Below, one piece after another: positions 25,707-34,117 of a DNA stretch of 52,478 nt. Every line of letters begins with the position of its first letter. Positions within the stretch are counted from its first letter, which is position 1. Where the stretch lies: positions 1-52,478 of the forward strand of contig JAUXWM010000055.1 of assembly GCA_030681375.1 (NCBI GenBank). Direction: 5' to 3'. Source of the stretch: Gallionella sp. (GTDB taxonomy: Bacteria > Pseudomonadota > Gammaproteobacteria > Burkholderiales > Gallionellaceae). Both the position numbers and the translations under genes were made by a program. Below the pieces are notes generated by a model. The model was not told the origin of the DNA. It ran no database searches and was given only the letters and a program-made list of their open reading frames with translations.

Positions 25707-26609
25707 TTATGCAGCTTGGCGCAAGTAATCAAACTCCATGGAAATAAAATCCATCACCAATTGCACTTTTGGAAGATAGCGATGCCGTTTATGGCACACC
25801 AGATATAAGCTGCCGACAGCACTTGGCCCCAGATCAATATCGAGTTCCTGTAGCTTATGCAGTTCACGCAGGCCCGCATAATGGTGCAAGACCTGAGGCA
25901 ATATCATCGCGCCCACACCTGCCTTGCAGGCGGCCATTTGCACAATAAAATCGTCTGATGTAAACGCTGGTTTGAAGTTGGGTATCAACGCGCTTAATTC
26001 CTGGTTGGTAAGCATCTCGTCGTAAGATGCCGACCAACATATCCAGTCCAGATCGGCGATGCACGGTGACGACGAGAGCCGCGCTGCATAGGCTTTGGAG
26101 ACATACACACGCATGGTGCTGGAAATCTCGTCCACGCATACCAGATCTGCATCGGTGGGCTTTCCCGATCGCAGCGATAAGTCTGCTTCACCACGTCCCA
26201 GATTCAAGGTCTCTATGCCGGACAAAGCTTCGATCTGAATCTGCGGATGTTTCCGGCGTATCTTTGCGGCCAAAGGTGCGACCACTTCGTAAGCGATGCC
26301 GGGCGGCGCCGCAATCCTTACTTTCCCTTCCGGCAGATAAGTTTGTTTTTTAACGCTGAGCTCCGCCTCATTGGCCCATTCAGCCATGCTCTGCGCTGCG
26401 GGTAACAATTTTTGCCCCGCTGCTGTCAGACTCGCGCCCTGACTCTGTCGTTCAAACAGCGCTTCGCCGACCGCTTCCTCAAGCTCGGCTATTCTTCGGC
26501 TCAATGTGGGCTGTCCTAATTTCAACAAGCGAGCCGCACCGCTCAGGCTGCCTTGTTCATGTACCGCCAAAAACAGTTTCAGATCATCCCATCTCAGGTT
26601 CATATTCAC
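25707..26609 (-). CDS. LysR-family transcriptional regulator
   Basis: A 300-aa protein. The winged helix-turn-helix at the N-terminus is classic LysR (DLKLFLAVHEQGSLSGAARLLKLGQPTLSRRIAELEEAVGEALFER). A periplasmic-binding-like effector domain follows from about residue 90. It is divergent from the MBL-fold gene with 112 nt between, which contains a candidate binding site, so it probably controls that gene and itself. The effector is unknown. Confidence 0.9.
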   Translation of the reverse strand: MNMNLRWDDLKLFLAVHEQGSLSGAARLLKLGQPTLSRRIAELEEAVGEALFERQSQGASLTAAGQKLLPAAQSMAEWANEAELSVKKQTYLPEGKVRIAAPPGIAYEVVAPLAAKIRRKHPQIQIEALSGIETLNLGRGEADLSLRSGKPTDADLVCVDEISSTMRVYVSKAYAARLSSSPCIADLDWICWSASYDEMLTNQELSALIPNFKPAFTSDDFIVQMAACKAGVGAMILPQVLHHYAGLRELHKLQELDIDLGPSAVGSLYLVCHKRHRYLPKVQLVMDFISMEFDYLRQAA

Positions 26610-26651
26610 TTCCGTATCAAAAAATCACGCCTATCCAATTATGGATGACTC

Positions 26652-26681
26652 TATCAATATTTCGCCAATTGTTAATTGATA
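26652..26681. promoter_or_regulatory. Putative LysR binding site between divergent genes
   Basis: Perfect 7-bp arms TATCAAT (26652-26658) and ATTGATA (26675-26681), separated by 16 nt, lie in the LysR/MBL intergenic space. LysR regulators bind A+T-rich inverted repeats of the T-N11-A type in such positions. A TATAGA at 26696-26701 could be the -10 of the MBL gene. Confidence 0.4.
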
Positions 26682-26721
26682 TGTGGATATGCAAGTATAG
26701 ATGAACTTTTCGGAGGACTGT

Positions 26722-27663
26722 ATGAAATCGAATCACACCCTATTGCCAGTATTGAGCTGTGCGCTTACCTTGTTATTGCAAGGCTGCACTGTTACCAGCC
26801 ATCCGTTGGGCAAGCCAGCACCAGGCAAAGCATCCAGCAGTGTCGAAATGGAACGCCTGATCGATCAGCCAGGGCCCATTCAATTAGAGGCCATCAATAG
26901 CGCCGACTGGTCCGTTTCGCTTGCCGGTTTGGTGAATCTGAAAAGCCCTGCGGCAATTCAGGCAGGACTGAAAGATCTTGAGGAACCTATACAGGTATAT
27001 GCACATTTGGTGAAGCATCCGCAGCATGGCAATTATCTTGTGGACACTGGTGTATCAAGAAAATTGGTCGACAATCCTGGCAAAGAGGGTCTGAATTGGG
27101 TGGTACAAAAAATAATGCACATAGAAAAACTTCAGATCAAAAAAAGCACCGCCGAAATATTGAAGGACATGGATGGAAAATTGTCCGGCGTATTTTTTAC
27201 CCATCTGCACCTCGATCATATTTTCGGTATGCCGGATATTACCAATGATGTGCCGCTGTATATCGGCGCATCGGAATCCACAGAAACGAATCTGAAAAAT
27301 ATGTTCGTGCGCGGCATAACCGATCAACTATTGAAAGATAAGCAGCCGCTACAGGAATGGCATTTTCAGCCTGACCCGCAAAACCAATTTGAAGGTATCG
27401 TTGATGTTTTTGAAGACGGCTCGGTATTTGCCATCAGCGTGCCGGGGCACACACCGGGCAGCACCGCCTATCTGATCCGAACCACGCATGGGCCGGTGCT
27501 GCTGACCGGCGATACATGCCCCACCGGCTGGGGTTGGGAACATACGGTGGAACCGGGCGATTTCACGGAAGACAACAAGCGTAACCTGAAAAATCTGAAG
27601 CGCTTGAAAGAACTGGTCGCGAATCATCCTCAGATCGAGGTGCGTTTGGGGCATCAGCATTAA
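26722..27663 (+). CDS. MBL-fold metallo-hydrolase lipoprotein
   Basis: A 313-aa exported hydrolase. The N-terminus MKSNHTLLPVLSCALTLLLQGC is a lipoprotein signal with Cys22 as the lipid site. The metallo-beta-lactamase core has T-H-L-H-L-D-H, then GHTPGSTAYLI and LLTGDTCP, and ends in GHQH. The arrangement resembles N-acyl-homoserine lactonases and related lactonases, but the substrate cannot be assigned. GGAGG before ATG AAA sets the start, seven codons inside the longer frame. It is divergently paired with the LysR gene. Confidence 0.85.
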   Translation: MKSNHTLLPVLSCALTLLLQGCTVTSHPLGKPAPGKASSSVEMERLIDQPGPIQLEAINSADWSVSLAGLVNLKSPAAIQAGLKDLEEPIQVYAHLVKHPQHGNYLVDTGVSRKLVDNPGKEGLNWVVQKIMHIEKLQIKKSTAEILKDMDGKLSGVFFTHLHLDHIFGMPDITNDVPLYIGASESTETNLKNMFVRGITDQLLKDKQPLQEWHFQPDPQNQFEGIVDVFEDGSVFAISVPGHTPGSTAYLIRTTHGPVLLTGDTCPTGWGWEHTVEPGDFTEDNKRNLKNLKRLKELVANHPQIEVRLGHQH

Positions 27664-27716
27664 CCGCAAATAATTTACTACCGAGTTATCCACCAGCCAA
27701 CCGAAAGGAAAAACCG

Positions 27717-27869
27717 ATGTCAGCGTATATGCTCATCAGAGTAGACCTAGACGATCCAGCAGAGCTCAAAGCTTCTCAGGCTGCAACGCCGTGCTTTTGT
27801 AGGGCGGGCTATGCCCGGCCTACATTTGTTTCCGGCTTGCACGGCTCAGGTATTCATAACCATGACTAA
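27717..27869 (+). pseudogene. Remnant of a DUF1330-type gene
   Basis: AAAGGA eight nt upstream and ATG start a frame whose first 20 or so residues (MSAYMLIRVDLDDPAELKAS) match the N-terminus of small DUF1330 dimeric alpha/beta-barrel proteins. After that the frame runs into a REP-like palindrome and on to a stop overlapping the next gene. The rest of the roughly 95-residue domain is gone, so this looks like a truncated gene. Confidence 0.55.
27798..27824. repeat. REP-like palindrome
   Basis: Arms TGTAGGGCGGGC and GCCCGGCCTACA (one mismatch) enclose TAT. This GTAGGG...CCTAC type of intergenic palindrome is widespread in Proteobacteria. It lies exactly where the DUF1330 remnant loses homology. 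Confidence 0.7.
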
Positions 27870-28440
27870 ACGCATTCTTGTAATCCTTGGCCACCCCGCA
27901 AGCGAAAGTTTCTGCGGCGCTCTCGCGGATTCATATGTAAAGGGAGCGGAAGCTTCTGGGAACGAAGTCCGCCTCATATTTCTTGGCAATTTGTCTTTTG
28001 ACCCGGTGCTCCACAATGGCTATGCCACTATTCAGAAACTCGAACCTGATTTGGTGGCTGTTCAGGCCGCAATCACTTGGGCGCAACACATCGTTTTCAT
28101 ATATCCCATCTGGTGGGGCGCAATGCCAGCTTTGCTCAAAGGCTTGATTGACCGCGTTTTCCTACCTGGCTTTGCCTTCAAGTATCGTGAAGGTTCTCAG
28201 TTCTGGGATCGACTGCTTTCGGGGCGCTCAGCTCACCTTCTCGTCACAATGGATACCCCACCATGGTATTTTCGCTGGATATATCGTATGCCGGGCCACA
28301 ATCAGATGAAGCGCACCATTCTTGAATTTAGTGGGATAAAACCCGTGGCCGTTTCGAGCTTTGGCCCCATCAAGGGCTCGAGTCAACAAAAACGAGAAAA
28401 ATGGCTTGCCCAAGTCAGCGCGTATGGCCATCATTCCTAA
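27862..28440 (+). CDS. NAD(P)H quinone oxidoreductase, flavodoxin-like fold
   Basis: A 192-aa protein of the NQO1/MdaB/KefF family. The FMN/FAD phosphate site is in ILVILGHPASESFCGAL, the mid-protein signature is IVFIYPIWWGAMPALLKGLIDRVF, followed by GFAFKY. Such enzymes reduce quinones or other electrophiles by two electrons with NAD(P)H. A longer frame begins at 27811 but the family starts near MTKRILVILGHP. It is followed after 19 nt by a GST gene, a typical detoxification pairing. Confidence 0.87.
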   Translation: MTKRILVILGHPASESFCGALADSYVKGAEASGNEVRLIFLGNLSFDPVLHNGYATIQKLEPDLVAVQAAITWAQHIVFIYPIWWGAMPALLKGLIDRVFLPGFAFKYREGSQFWDRLLSGRSAHLLVTMDTPPWYFRWIYRMPGHNQMKRTILEFSGIKPVAVSSFGPIKGSSQQKREKWLAQVSAYGHHS

Positions 28441-28459
28441 TATTTAGTGAGGAGTAGCG

Positions 28460-29134
28460 ATGAGTCTGGATTTGTATATTGGCAACAAGAATTATTCATC
28501 ATGGTCGCTGCGGCCCTGGCTTTTGCTCAAGCATCTGGACATACCATTCACGGAGCACATGGTGTCGGTTGCCGGGCGCGACTACAACCCTGCCCTGCGG
28601 CCTGTTGCCGCGAATGCCAGGGTGCCATGCCTGCATGTTGATGGATTTCAGATATGGGAAAGCCTCGCGATAGCAGAATACCTGGCTGAGCAATACCCGG
28701 ATTTATGGCCGACCGACCCCAAGGCTCGTGCGCGAGCGCGCAGCATTTCAGCAGAAATGCACTCGGGTTTCGCCAACCTGCGCAAAGCGATGCCGATGAA
28801 TCTGAAATTCCAGCTCAAGGGCAAACCGGCAGATGCGGCGGTACAGCGGGACATCGACCGTATTGTCGAGATATGGACAGAAGCGCGCACCCAGTTTGCA
28901 ACCCCTGACGACCCCTACTTGTTCGGCGCTTTCTCGGTGGCCGACGGGATGTATGCGCCTATCACCTGGCGCTTCCATATCTACAACGTGCCGCTGCCCC
29001 CCGTGGCGTCAGCCTATCGGGACGCACTGCTGGCTCATCCGGCCATGCAGGAATGGTACGCGGCGGCGCTACAGGAAACTGAAGCGCATGCGCATTACGA
29101 CGACCTTGCAATGGAATACGGCGGATCCCGTTAA
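28460..29134 (+). CDS. Glutathione S-transferase family protein
   Basis: A 224-aa protein. The N-terminal thioredoxin-like domain begins YIGNKNYSSWSLRPWLLLKH, with the catalytic Ser in NYSSWS, and contains RVPCLHVDGFQIWESLAIAEYL (cis-Pro and the E-S pair that hold glutathione). The helical C-terminal domain follows. GAGGAG nine nt before ATG supports the start. It is likely co-transcribed with the quinone reductase and works in conjugation of electrophiles; the substrate is unknown. Confidence 0.88.
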   Translation: MSLDLYIGNKNYSSWSLRPWLLLKHLDIPFTEHMVSVAGRDYNPALRPVAANARVPCLHVDGFQIWESLAIAEYLAEQYPDLWPTDPKARARARSISAEMHSGFANLRKAMPMNLKFQLKGKPADAAVQRDIDRIVEIWTEARTQFATPDDPYLFGAFSVADGMYAPITWRFHIYNVPLPPVASAYRDALLAHPAMQEWYAAALQETEAHAHYDDLAMEYGGSR

Positions 29135-29182
29135 AACAAAACAGGAAATACCCCGATCAATCCACACTACAACTTGGAGACC

Positions 29183-29500
29183 ATGATGCAAACCGTAGCA
29201 AAGACACCCGCACCACCCTATTACGCGGTGATTTTCAGTTCTATCCGTACTGACGGCGACAACGGCTATGGTGACGCGGCAAAACGGATGGTGGAGCTAG
29301 CCTCAAGCCAGCCCGGTTTTCTCGGCTTCGAGTCTGTCCGTCAGGAAATCGGAATCTCCGTTTCGTATTGGGCCAGCCTTGAGGCCATTCAATCGTGGAA
29401 AGAAAATGCTGAGCATCGCGAAGTGCAGAAGAAAGCCAAGGTCTGGTATAGCAGCTTCCGCGTTCGTGTTTGCCGGGTAGAAAAAGAATATGGCTTTTAG
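29183..29500 (+). CDS. Antibiotic biosynthesis monooxygenase (ABM)-like protein
   Basis: A small ferredoxin-like dimeric alpha/beta-barrel protein of about 105 aa. YYAVIFSSIRTDGDNGYGDAAKRMVELASSQPGFLGFES followed by SVSYWASLEAIQSWKENAEH is the typical ABM pattern, with the W-K..AEH motif. GGAGA lies just before tandem ATGs at 29183 and 29186, and either could be the start. Many family members are unassigned or degrade heme or oxidise quinols. Confidence 0.78.
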   Translation: MMQTVAKTPAPPYYAVIFSSIRTDGDNGYGDAAKRMVELASSQPGFLGFESVRQEIGISVSYWASLEAIQSWKENAEHREVQKKAKVWYSSFRVRVCRVEKEYGF

Positions 29501-29502
29501 TG

Positions 29503-29548
29503 TTCTGCCCAAAATAATGAAGCTATGCTCAAATTGGGCGGCACAGAA
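29503..29548. repeat. Spacer hairpin between ABM and GNAT genes
   Basis: TTCTG-CCCAA at the left pairs with TTGGGC-GG-CACAGAA at the right, with unpaired insertions, around a loop of about 20 nt. GCCCAAA and ATTGGGC each differ by one base from integron RYYYAAC/GTTRRRY core sites. No T-run follows, so it is not a standard terminator. Confidence 0.4.
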
Positions 29549-29596
29549 GCGCCCGCATTTCCACGTTATGTGTCACAAGAATATGGGCCTCGACAA

Positions 29597-30163
29597 ATGG
29601 CTGAGCTAATTGAGTTCGAAACTGAACGCCTCCGCTTGCGCCAGTGGATCGCAGCCGACCGTGAACCATTTGCAGCGCTGAACGCTGACCCAAAAGTCAT
29701 GGAATTTTTCCCCGCACCCCTTGAGCGTGCCGCAAGCGACACAATGGCTGACCGTTGCCAGTCTCTGATCGCCGAACGTGGCTGGGGCTTTTGGGCTACC
29801 GAATCGAAGGAAACTAACCAATTCATCGGGTTTGTTGGTTTGCACATTCCGATTCCCGAACTGCCGTTCTCTCCTTGCGTCGAAATCGGCTGGCGGCTAG
29901 CCTATCCGTATTGGGGCAAGGGCCTTGCAACAGAGGCTGCAAGAGGCGCACTTCAAATTGGCTTCGAGCTGCTTAGCCTGCCCGAAATCGTCTCCTTTGC
30001 CACCCTTTATAATCTCAGGTCACGTGCCGTTATGGTAAGGCTCGGAATGTGTGAGACTACAGAAATATTTGAGCACCCTCACGTACCCATGGGTAGTCCA
30101 CTGCGCAAGCATTGCTTGTACCGATTGTCTCGTGAGCAATGGCTCCCTATGCCACAAACTTGA
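29597..30163 (+). CDS. GNAT acetyltransferase (RimJ/RimL-like)
   Basis: A GNAT protein of 188 aa from the chosen start. FETERLRLRQW at the N-terminus, FIGFVGLHIP, IGWRLAYPYWGKGLATEA (acetyl-CoA pyrophosphate loop with the Q/R-x-x-G-x-A-like WGKGLATEA) and NLRSRAVMVRLGM are standard for this group. An ATG 24 codons upstream is open, but that extension lies in the spacer and resembles no family sequence. Acceptor substrate is unknown. The next GNAT gene starts 12 nt later. Confidence 0.83.
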   Translation: MAELIEFETERLRLRQWIAADREPFAALNADPKVMEFFPAPLERAASDTMADRCQSLIAERGWGFWATESKETNQFIGFVGLHIPIPELPFSPCVEIGWRLAYPYWGKGLATEAARGALQIGFELLSLPEIVSFATLYNLRSRAVMVRLGMCETTEIFEHPHVPMGSPLRKHCLYRLSREQWLPMPQT

Positions 30164-30175
30164 AAATGATAAGTA

Positions 30176-30673
30176 ATGATTAAATTACGAGATTACTCAA
30201 TAGCTGACGCTGATCGGTTTGCCGATCTTGCTAACAATGAAAACGTAGCGAGGTATTTGATCTATACGTTTCCTTACCCATACACAAAACAGGATGCGGC
30301 ATGGTGGATAGAAACTGGATCCAAGGTGAATAATGCGGTAACCAAGGCAATCGAATATCGAGGAGAGCTTGTCGGTACCGTTGGCATTACGCCACAAACC
30401 GGTTGGAAAGAGCACTCGGCAGAGATTGGCTACTGGGTAGGTGAGGAGTATTGGGGCAAGGGTATCGCCACTGAAGCGCTACATGCAATGAGTGATCTCG
30501 CATTTTCGACCATCAAATACAAAAAACTATTTGCACCGGTTCTTGGCCCAAACAAAGCTTCGATGAGGGTGCTTGAAAAGTGCGGGTACAGCTTGGAGGG
30601 CATTTTAAAACATGAGGTTTTTAAGGATGGGAATTATTTCGATGGGCATTACTATGCCAAGTTTTGTTCATGA
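30176..30673 (+). CDS. GNAT acetyltransferase (RimJ-like)
   Basis: A 165-aa protein. LRDYSIADADRFADLANNENVARYL begins the domain, IGYWVGEEYWGKGIATEALHAM is the acetyl-CoA-binding loop, and NKASMRVLEKCGYSLEG is motif B. It is 12 nt downstream of another GNAT gene of the same subfamily, but the two are too different to be a recent duplication. The amino-acceptor substrate is unknown. Confidence 0.87.
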   Translation: MIKLRDYSIADADRFADLANNENVARYLIYTFPYPYTKQDAAWWIETGSKVNNAVTKAIEYRGELVGTVGITPQTGWKEHSAEIGYWVGEEYWGKGIATEALHAMSDLAFSTIKYKKLFAPVLGPNKASMRVLEKCGYSLEGILKHEVFKDGNYFDGHYYAKFCS

Positions 30674-30688
30674 CCCCGCGCTTTAGCT

Positions 30689-30715
30689 GGGCTGCGCCAA
30701 AAATGGTGCGCGCCC
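30689..30715. repeat. Spacer hairpin before the alpha/beta hydrolase gene
   Basis: GGGC-TGCGCCA and TGGTGCG-C-GCCC form a 27-nt hairpin with an AAAA loop, two wobble pairs and one extra C. The inner TGCGCCAAA is also found in the spacer hairpin at 32884-32955, suggesting related spacers. Confidence 0.4.
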
Positions 30716-30729
30716 TCAATTTGAACGCT

Positions 30730-31695
30730 ATGCGCACTCACAGGCGCCTTGCTCTATTGCTTGTTTTCGCCTTGTCCGGCTGCACGACTATTCAGCGCAC
30801 CGCCCACATGTACGGAAGCGAAGCGCCTCCACCCCTGTCGTTTCAATACAGGGACGGAGGTTCAAGCATTTACTATTCCTTCTCGGTCGGTGACGCTTCG
30901 CAGCCAGATACCGCAATCTTCTTCTATGGCGCGACGGGCTGCCCCAGTTGGAAGTCCGTGATGCCCGGTTACGTCAACGGCCTTACGATCAGTGCCCGTG
31001 TTTTCGTTCTCAACAAGCGTTTTGTGCCTGACCGCTCTATCGGCCTATTGGACTGTGGCCGGGAATTTTATCTCGCAAATAACCCAAACCAATGGATCGC
31101 CGACTATTCAGAGTTCATTGCGGCACAATTAGACTCCAACGCGCCCAAGTTCAAAAATGTTGTTTTGGTTGGCGTCTCGGAAGGTGCGTTACCCGCAACC
31201 AAGGTTGCCGGACTGACCCCTGAAATTACCCACGTTGCAATCATCGGCAGCGGCGGCTACTCAATGCACAAGTCGCTCGCCACGCTCGCACAGAGGGGTG
31301 CCATATGGTTCGATGTCGAGTCGGGCTGGAAGAAGATTTCTGCTGATCCTCGCAGCATCAAGAAAGATTGGTACGGCAACCCCTATCGTTGGTGGTCGGA
31401 TGTTATGGACATTGACCCGCTACCCGATTTCCTCAAGCTGAACATACCTATCATCGTCGGCATCGGCGAAAATGATGAGAGCGTTCCGGTCGAATCTGCA
31501 CTTTTTTTGGAATCGAAATTCAAAGAGGCAGGCAAAAACAATCTCATCCTCAAGGTTTATCCAGAATCTGATCACCGGTTGAACGGCAACGGGAATTCTC
31601 ATCGCAATGAGTTCTTCGCAGAGCTATCTCGCCTGGTCCAACAAACGCATAATGCGGTTGAGCGTGACGCTAGTCTTCTCCAAAAACCTCCATAA
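30730..31695 (+). CDS. Alpha/beta-hydrolase lipoprotein
   Basis: A 321-aa protein whose first residues (MRTHRRLALLLVFALSGCTT) are a lipoprotein signal with the Cys at residue 18. The hydrolase core shows FFYGATGCPSWKSV (oxyanion strand), the nucleophile elbow G-V-S-E-G in VVLVGVSEGALPA, an acid in VGIGENDESVP and the His in YPESDHRLNG. The start is 22 codons inside the longest frame because the signal begins there. The substrate is unknown. Confidence 0.75.
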   Translation: MRTHRRLALLLVFALSGCTTIQRTAHMYGSEAPPPLSFQYRDGGSSIYYSFSVGDASQPDTAIFFYGATGCPSWKSVMPGYVNGLTISARVFVLNKRFVPDRSIGLLDCGREFYLANNPNQWIADYSEFIAAQLDSNAPKFKNVVLVGVSEGALPATKVAGLTPEITHVAIIGSGGYSMHKSLATLAQRGAIWFDVESGWKKISADPRSIKKDWYGNPYRWWSDVMDIDPLPDFLKLNIPIIVGIGENDESVPVESALFLESKFKEAGKNNLILKVYPESDHRLNGNGNSHRNEFFAELSRLVQQTHNAVERDASLLQKPP

Positions 31696-31830
31696 GCAAC
31701 GTCAACCGCTCATGGCACTCGGTTAAGGTTTTTACACTCCGGTTAACCGGACACCAAGTAAGCGAGGTGCTTCGCATCGGACTTCTTCGCGCGGCTGCCG
31801 GTTACAATCACATTTGGGGTCATAATCCTT

Positions 31831-32388
31831 ATGAACACACACCTTGCCGAACTCGGAATTTCAAGCGAATTGATAGCGGCCCGTAGGCTACTGGAATGCG
31901 AGGAAGCGACGAGGCTTGAAGTTGCCGAAGTTGGCGTGGATGGCCGAGAGCATTTGCTGGTACCTTCTGCCTCAGCAGCATGGCGCAGTCTGAAGGCGGC
32001 GGCGCTCGTTGATGGTATTGATCTGTTTATCGTCTCCGCCTTTCGCAGCATTGACCGGCAAGCCGAGATAATTCGCCAAAAGATCGAAGCTGGGGTTGCG
32101 GTCGAAAACATTCTCACCGCCTGTGCGCCGCCGGGCTTTAGCGAACACCACACCGGGCGTGCCGTCGACCTCTCAACTCCAGGCTGCCGCACGCTCGAAG
32201 TCGAGTTCGAGCAAACTACTGCTTATGCCTGGCTCGATAAACATGCTGCCGAATTCGGCTACTATCTCTCGTATCCCATTGGTAATTCTTGGGGTTATCA
32301 ATATGAGCCTTGGCATTGGTGTCTCAAAGACGATCAACCTTGCAATGCACCTGATCTGCACGAAAATATGCGCAGCTCGGTGGTTTAG
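31831..32388 (+). CDS. VanY-like D,D-carboxypeptidase (peptidase M15B), no signal peptide
   Basis: A 185-aa protein. The M15 zinc signature is S-E-H-H-T-G-R-A-V-D followed by E-P-W-H-W near residue 160, giving the His/Asp/His ligands. VSAFRSIDRQAEI is the usual upstream block. It would hydrolyse D-Ala-D-Ala or L,D-type peptide ends. Family members are normally exported, but no signal peptide or transmembrane segment is visible here and the upstream 130 nt contain no in-frame extension. It may be cytoplasmic or have lost its leader. Confidence 0.82.
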   Translation: MNTHLAELGISSELIAARRLLECEEATRLEVAEVGVDGREHLLVPSASAAWRSLKAAALVDGIDLFIVSAFRSIDRQAEIIRQKIEAGVAVENILTACAPPGFSEHHTGRAVDLSTPGCRTLEVEFEQTTAYAWLDKHAAEFGYYLSYPIGNSWGYQYEPWHWCLKDDQPCNAPDLHENMRSSVV

Positions 32389-32405
32389 AACGTTTGGCCC
32401 AATTT

Positions 32406-32885
32406 ATGACCGCTAGCTTTACAATCCACAGAGCAACCGTAAATGATGCACATGAAATCGCTGTTATGGTTGGCGAGTTGCTGAATGAAATAATGAGCGC
32501 TATTGGTGTAAGTTTTTTCAATTTCAGCCTTGATGAAACAACGGCAAGGCTTATAGATTTCATCGACCGGGAGAAATATTATGTTTTTGTCGCTCGCAGC
32601 AGGAGTCTGAGTCCCGCAGGGTTTATTGCACTCTATGAAAGCTATGCCCTTTACGCCGAGGGTGCTTTCGGCACCATACCCGAGCTTTATGTTCGCCCAG
32701 CGCACCGCGCAAATAAATTGGGGCTTCATCTTGTGTCTCAAGCAAAGTCTTTCGGTGCGTCGCGTGGTTGGATACGTTTGGAGGTCACGACTCCGCCGCT
32801 CCCCCAGTTCGACAGAACCTTGGCGTTTTATGAGCGTGAGGGTTTTGGAATAAGCGGCGGTCGCAAACTGAAGGTTGACCTTTGA
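32406..32885 (+). CDS. GNAT acetyltransferase
   Basis: A 159-aa GNAT protein. FTIHRATVNDAHEIAVMVGELL begins the domain, TIPELYVRPAHRANKLGLHLVSQA is the acetyl-CoA site (R-x-x-x-x-G-x), and LAFYEREGF is motif B. A TTG four codons upstream is possible, but the ATG at 32406 is chosen. It resembles the group of GNAT enzymes with a long alpha1-alpha2 insertion. Substrate is unknown. Confidence 0.82.
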   Translation: MTASFTIHRATVNDAHEIAVMVGELLNEIMSAIGVSFFNFSLDETTARLIDFIDREKYYVFVARSRSLSPAGFIALYESYALYAEGAFGTIPELYVRPAHRANKLGLHLVSQAKSFGASRGWIRLEVTTPPLPQFDRTLAFYEREGFGISGGRKLKVDL

Positions 32886-32955
32886 GCCATTGGCCTATCT
32901 CTGCGCCAAAGTTGGACGCACTTTCGGCGCGCACCTTGGCTCCATTACGTTGGGC
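32884..32955. repeat. Hairpin spacer ending in an integron-core-like GTTGGGC
   Basis: Outer arms GAGCC/GGCTC, inner arms GCGCC/GGCGC and AAAGT/ACTTT (with one extrahelical C) form a folded spacer of about 60 nt, followed by ATTAC and GTTGGGC at 32949-32955. Folded shape, an extrahelical base and a GTTRRRY heptamer are attC-like. The complementary RYYYAAC at the left is missing. Confidence 0.4.
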
Positions 32956-32966
32956 TGTAAGCCATA

Positions 32967-33545
32967 ATGGGCATTGATACATTTCGTACCGCTAGTAAAT
33001 CTGATGCCGAGGCAATAGCGCAACTCGTCAACAAAGCATATCGCCCGGAAACAGGCGCGGCTGGCTGGACTCATGAATCCGATTTGGTGTCTGGAGACAG
33101 AGCAAGTGTTGGTCAAGTTTCGGAAGTTATGTCAAAGCCAGATTCCGTTATACTTATTGGTCTAAACAATTCAGAAATTGTGGCTTGTGTTCACGTCGAT
33201 AAAGATGGCAACAATAGCCACATTGGAATGCTCGCAGTTAACCCAGCGTTGCAAGGAGCGGGGGTTGGAAAACAAATGCTTGCCTATGCCGAATGGTACG
33301 CAAGCGAATATTACGGCTCTGAGAAATATATTATGTTTGTTGTGTCCTCAAGAAATGAACTCATTGCCTTTTATCTACGGCGTGGCTATCAGCAAACAGG
33401 TTGCGTAATGGACTATCCGCTGTCAGCAGGTGCTGGAACTCCAAAACATGCCGATCTCAAAATCGAGACATTGGAAAAGCGCTCTCATACCACAGTCAAG
33501 CGGGATACACTATACGCAGACCCAATACATCAGGGATCACTATGA
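32967..33545 (+). CDS. GNAT acetyltransferase
   Basis: A 192-aa protein. FRTASKSDAEAIAQLVNKAYRP starts the domain, IGMLAVNPALQGAGVGKQMLAYAE is a textbook Q-G-x-G-x-G/A acetyl-CoA loop, and NELIAFYLRRGYQQTG is motif B. Its stop overlaps the start of the cupin gene (ATGA), so the two are translationally coupled. Substrate is unknown. Confidence 0.88.
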   Translation: MGIDTFRTASKSDAEAIAQLVNKAYRPETGAAGWTHESDLVSGDRASVGQVSEVMSKPDSVILIGLNNSEIVACVHVDKDGNNSHIGMLAVNPALQGAGVGKQMLAYAEWYASEYYGSEKYIMFVVSSRNELIAFYLRRGYQQTGCVMDYPLSAGAGTPKHADLKIETLEKRSHTTVKRDTLYADPIHQGSL

Positions 33546-34021
33546 ACGATCAAGATATTCCCGTTGCTCTTGTAGCAACGCAGGTTGCCCCCCGGATAAA
33601 GCCATCGAGCTATCCAGAACCGTTCGCCTCCCGAATGGCAGGTCGAGAGAAGCGTCCCCTCGGTGATTTGTTTGGCCTTTCAAACTTTGGGGTAAATCTG
33701 ACGCGTCTTTTGCCCGGTGCTGGTTCAGCTTTGCGGCACGCCCATTCCAGACAAGATGAATTCATCTACATATTGCACGGTTATCCCGTGCTAATTACTG
33801 ATGGTGGAGAAACGCAACTATCCCCTGGCATGTGCGCCGGATTTAAAGCGGGTACGGGCAACGCGCACCAGTTGCTTAATCGCACAAGTGAAGAAGTGAG
33901 TTACCTTGAGGTTGGTGACCGCAGCGCAGGAGATTCCGCCATATACCCTGACGATGACTTACAGGCAGTTCTCGTCGATGGAAAATGGCGGTTTGCACAC
34001 AAAGACGGTTCGCCATATTGA
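33542..34021 (+). CDS. Cupin-domain protein
   Basis: A 159-aa single-domain cupin. Motif 1 is in LRHAHSRQDEFIYILHGYPVLITDGG, with H-x-H...E as probable metal ligands, and motif 2 is in GMCAGFKAGTGNAHQLLNRT, with the last His. Related proteins are often called transcription-associated or sugar-binding cupins, but no function is established. The start overlaps the stop of the upstream GNAT gene by 4 nt. Confidence 0.83.
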   Translation: MNDQDIPVALVATQVAPRIKPSSYPEPFASRMAGREKRPLGDLFGLSNFGVNLTRLLPGAGSALRHAHSRQDEFIYILHGYPVLITDGGETQLSPGMCAGFKAGTGNAHQLLNRTSEEVSYLEVGDRSAGDSAIYPDDDLQAVLVDGKWRFAHKDGSPY

Positions 34022-34117
34022 AGTTCACACCAATCCGGCAGACCATTTAGTATTTATGCGAAAAAGCTGAACAGTGCCGGTTGCGTTTACGATAGGGTAA
34101 TAATCAAGGGAGCTTGC

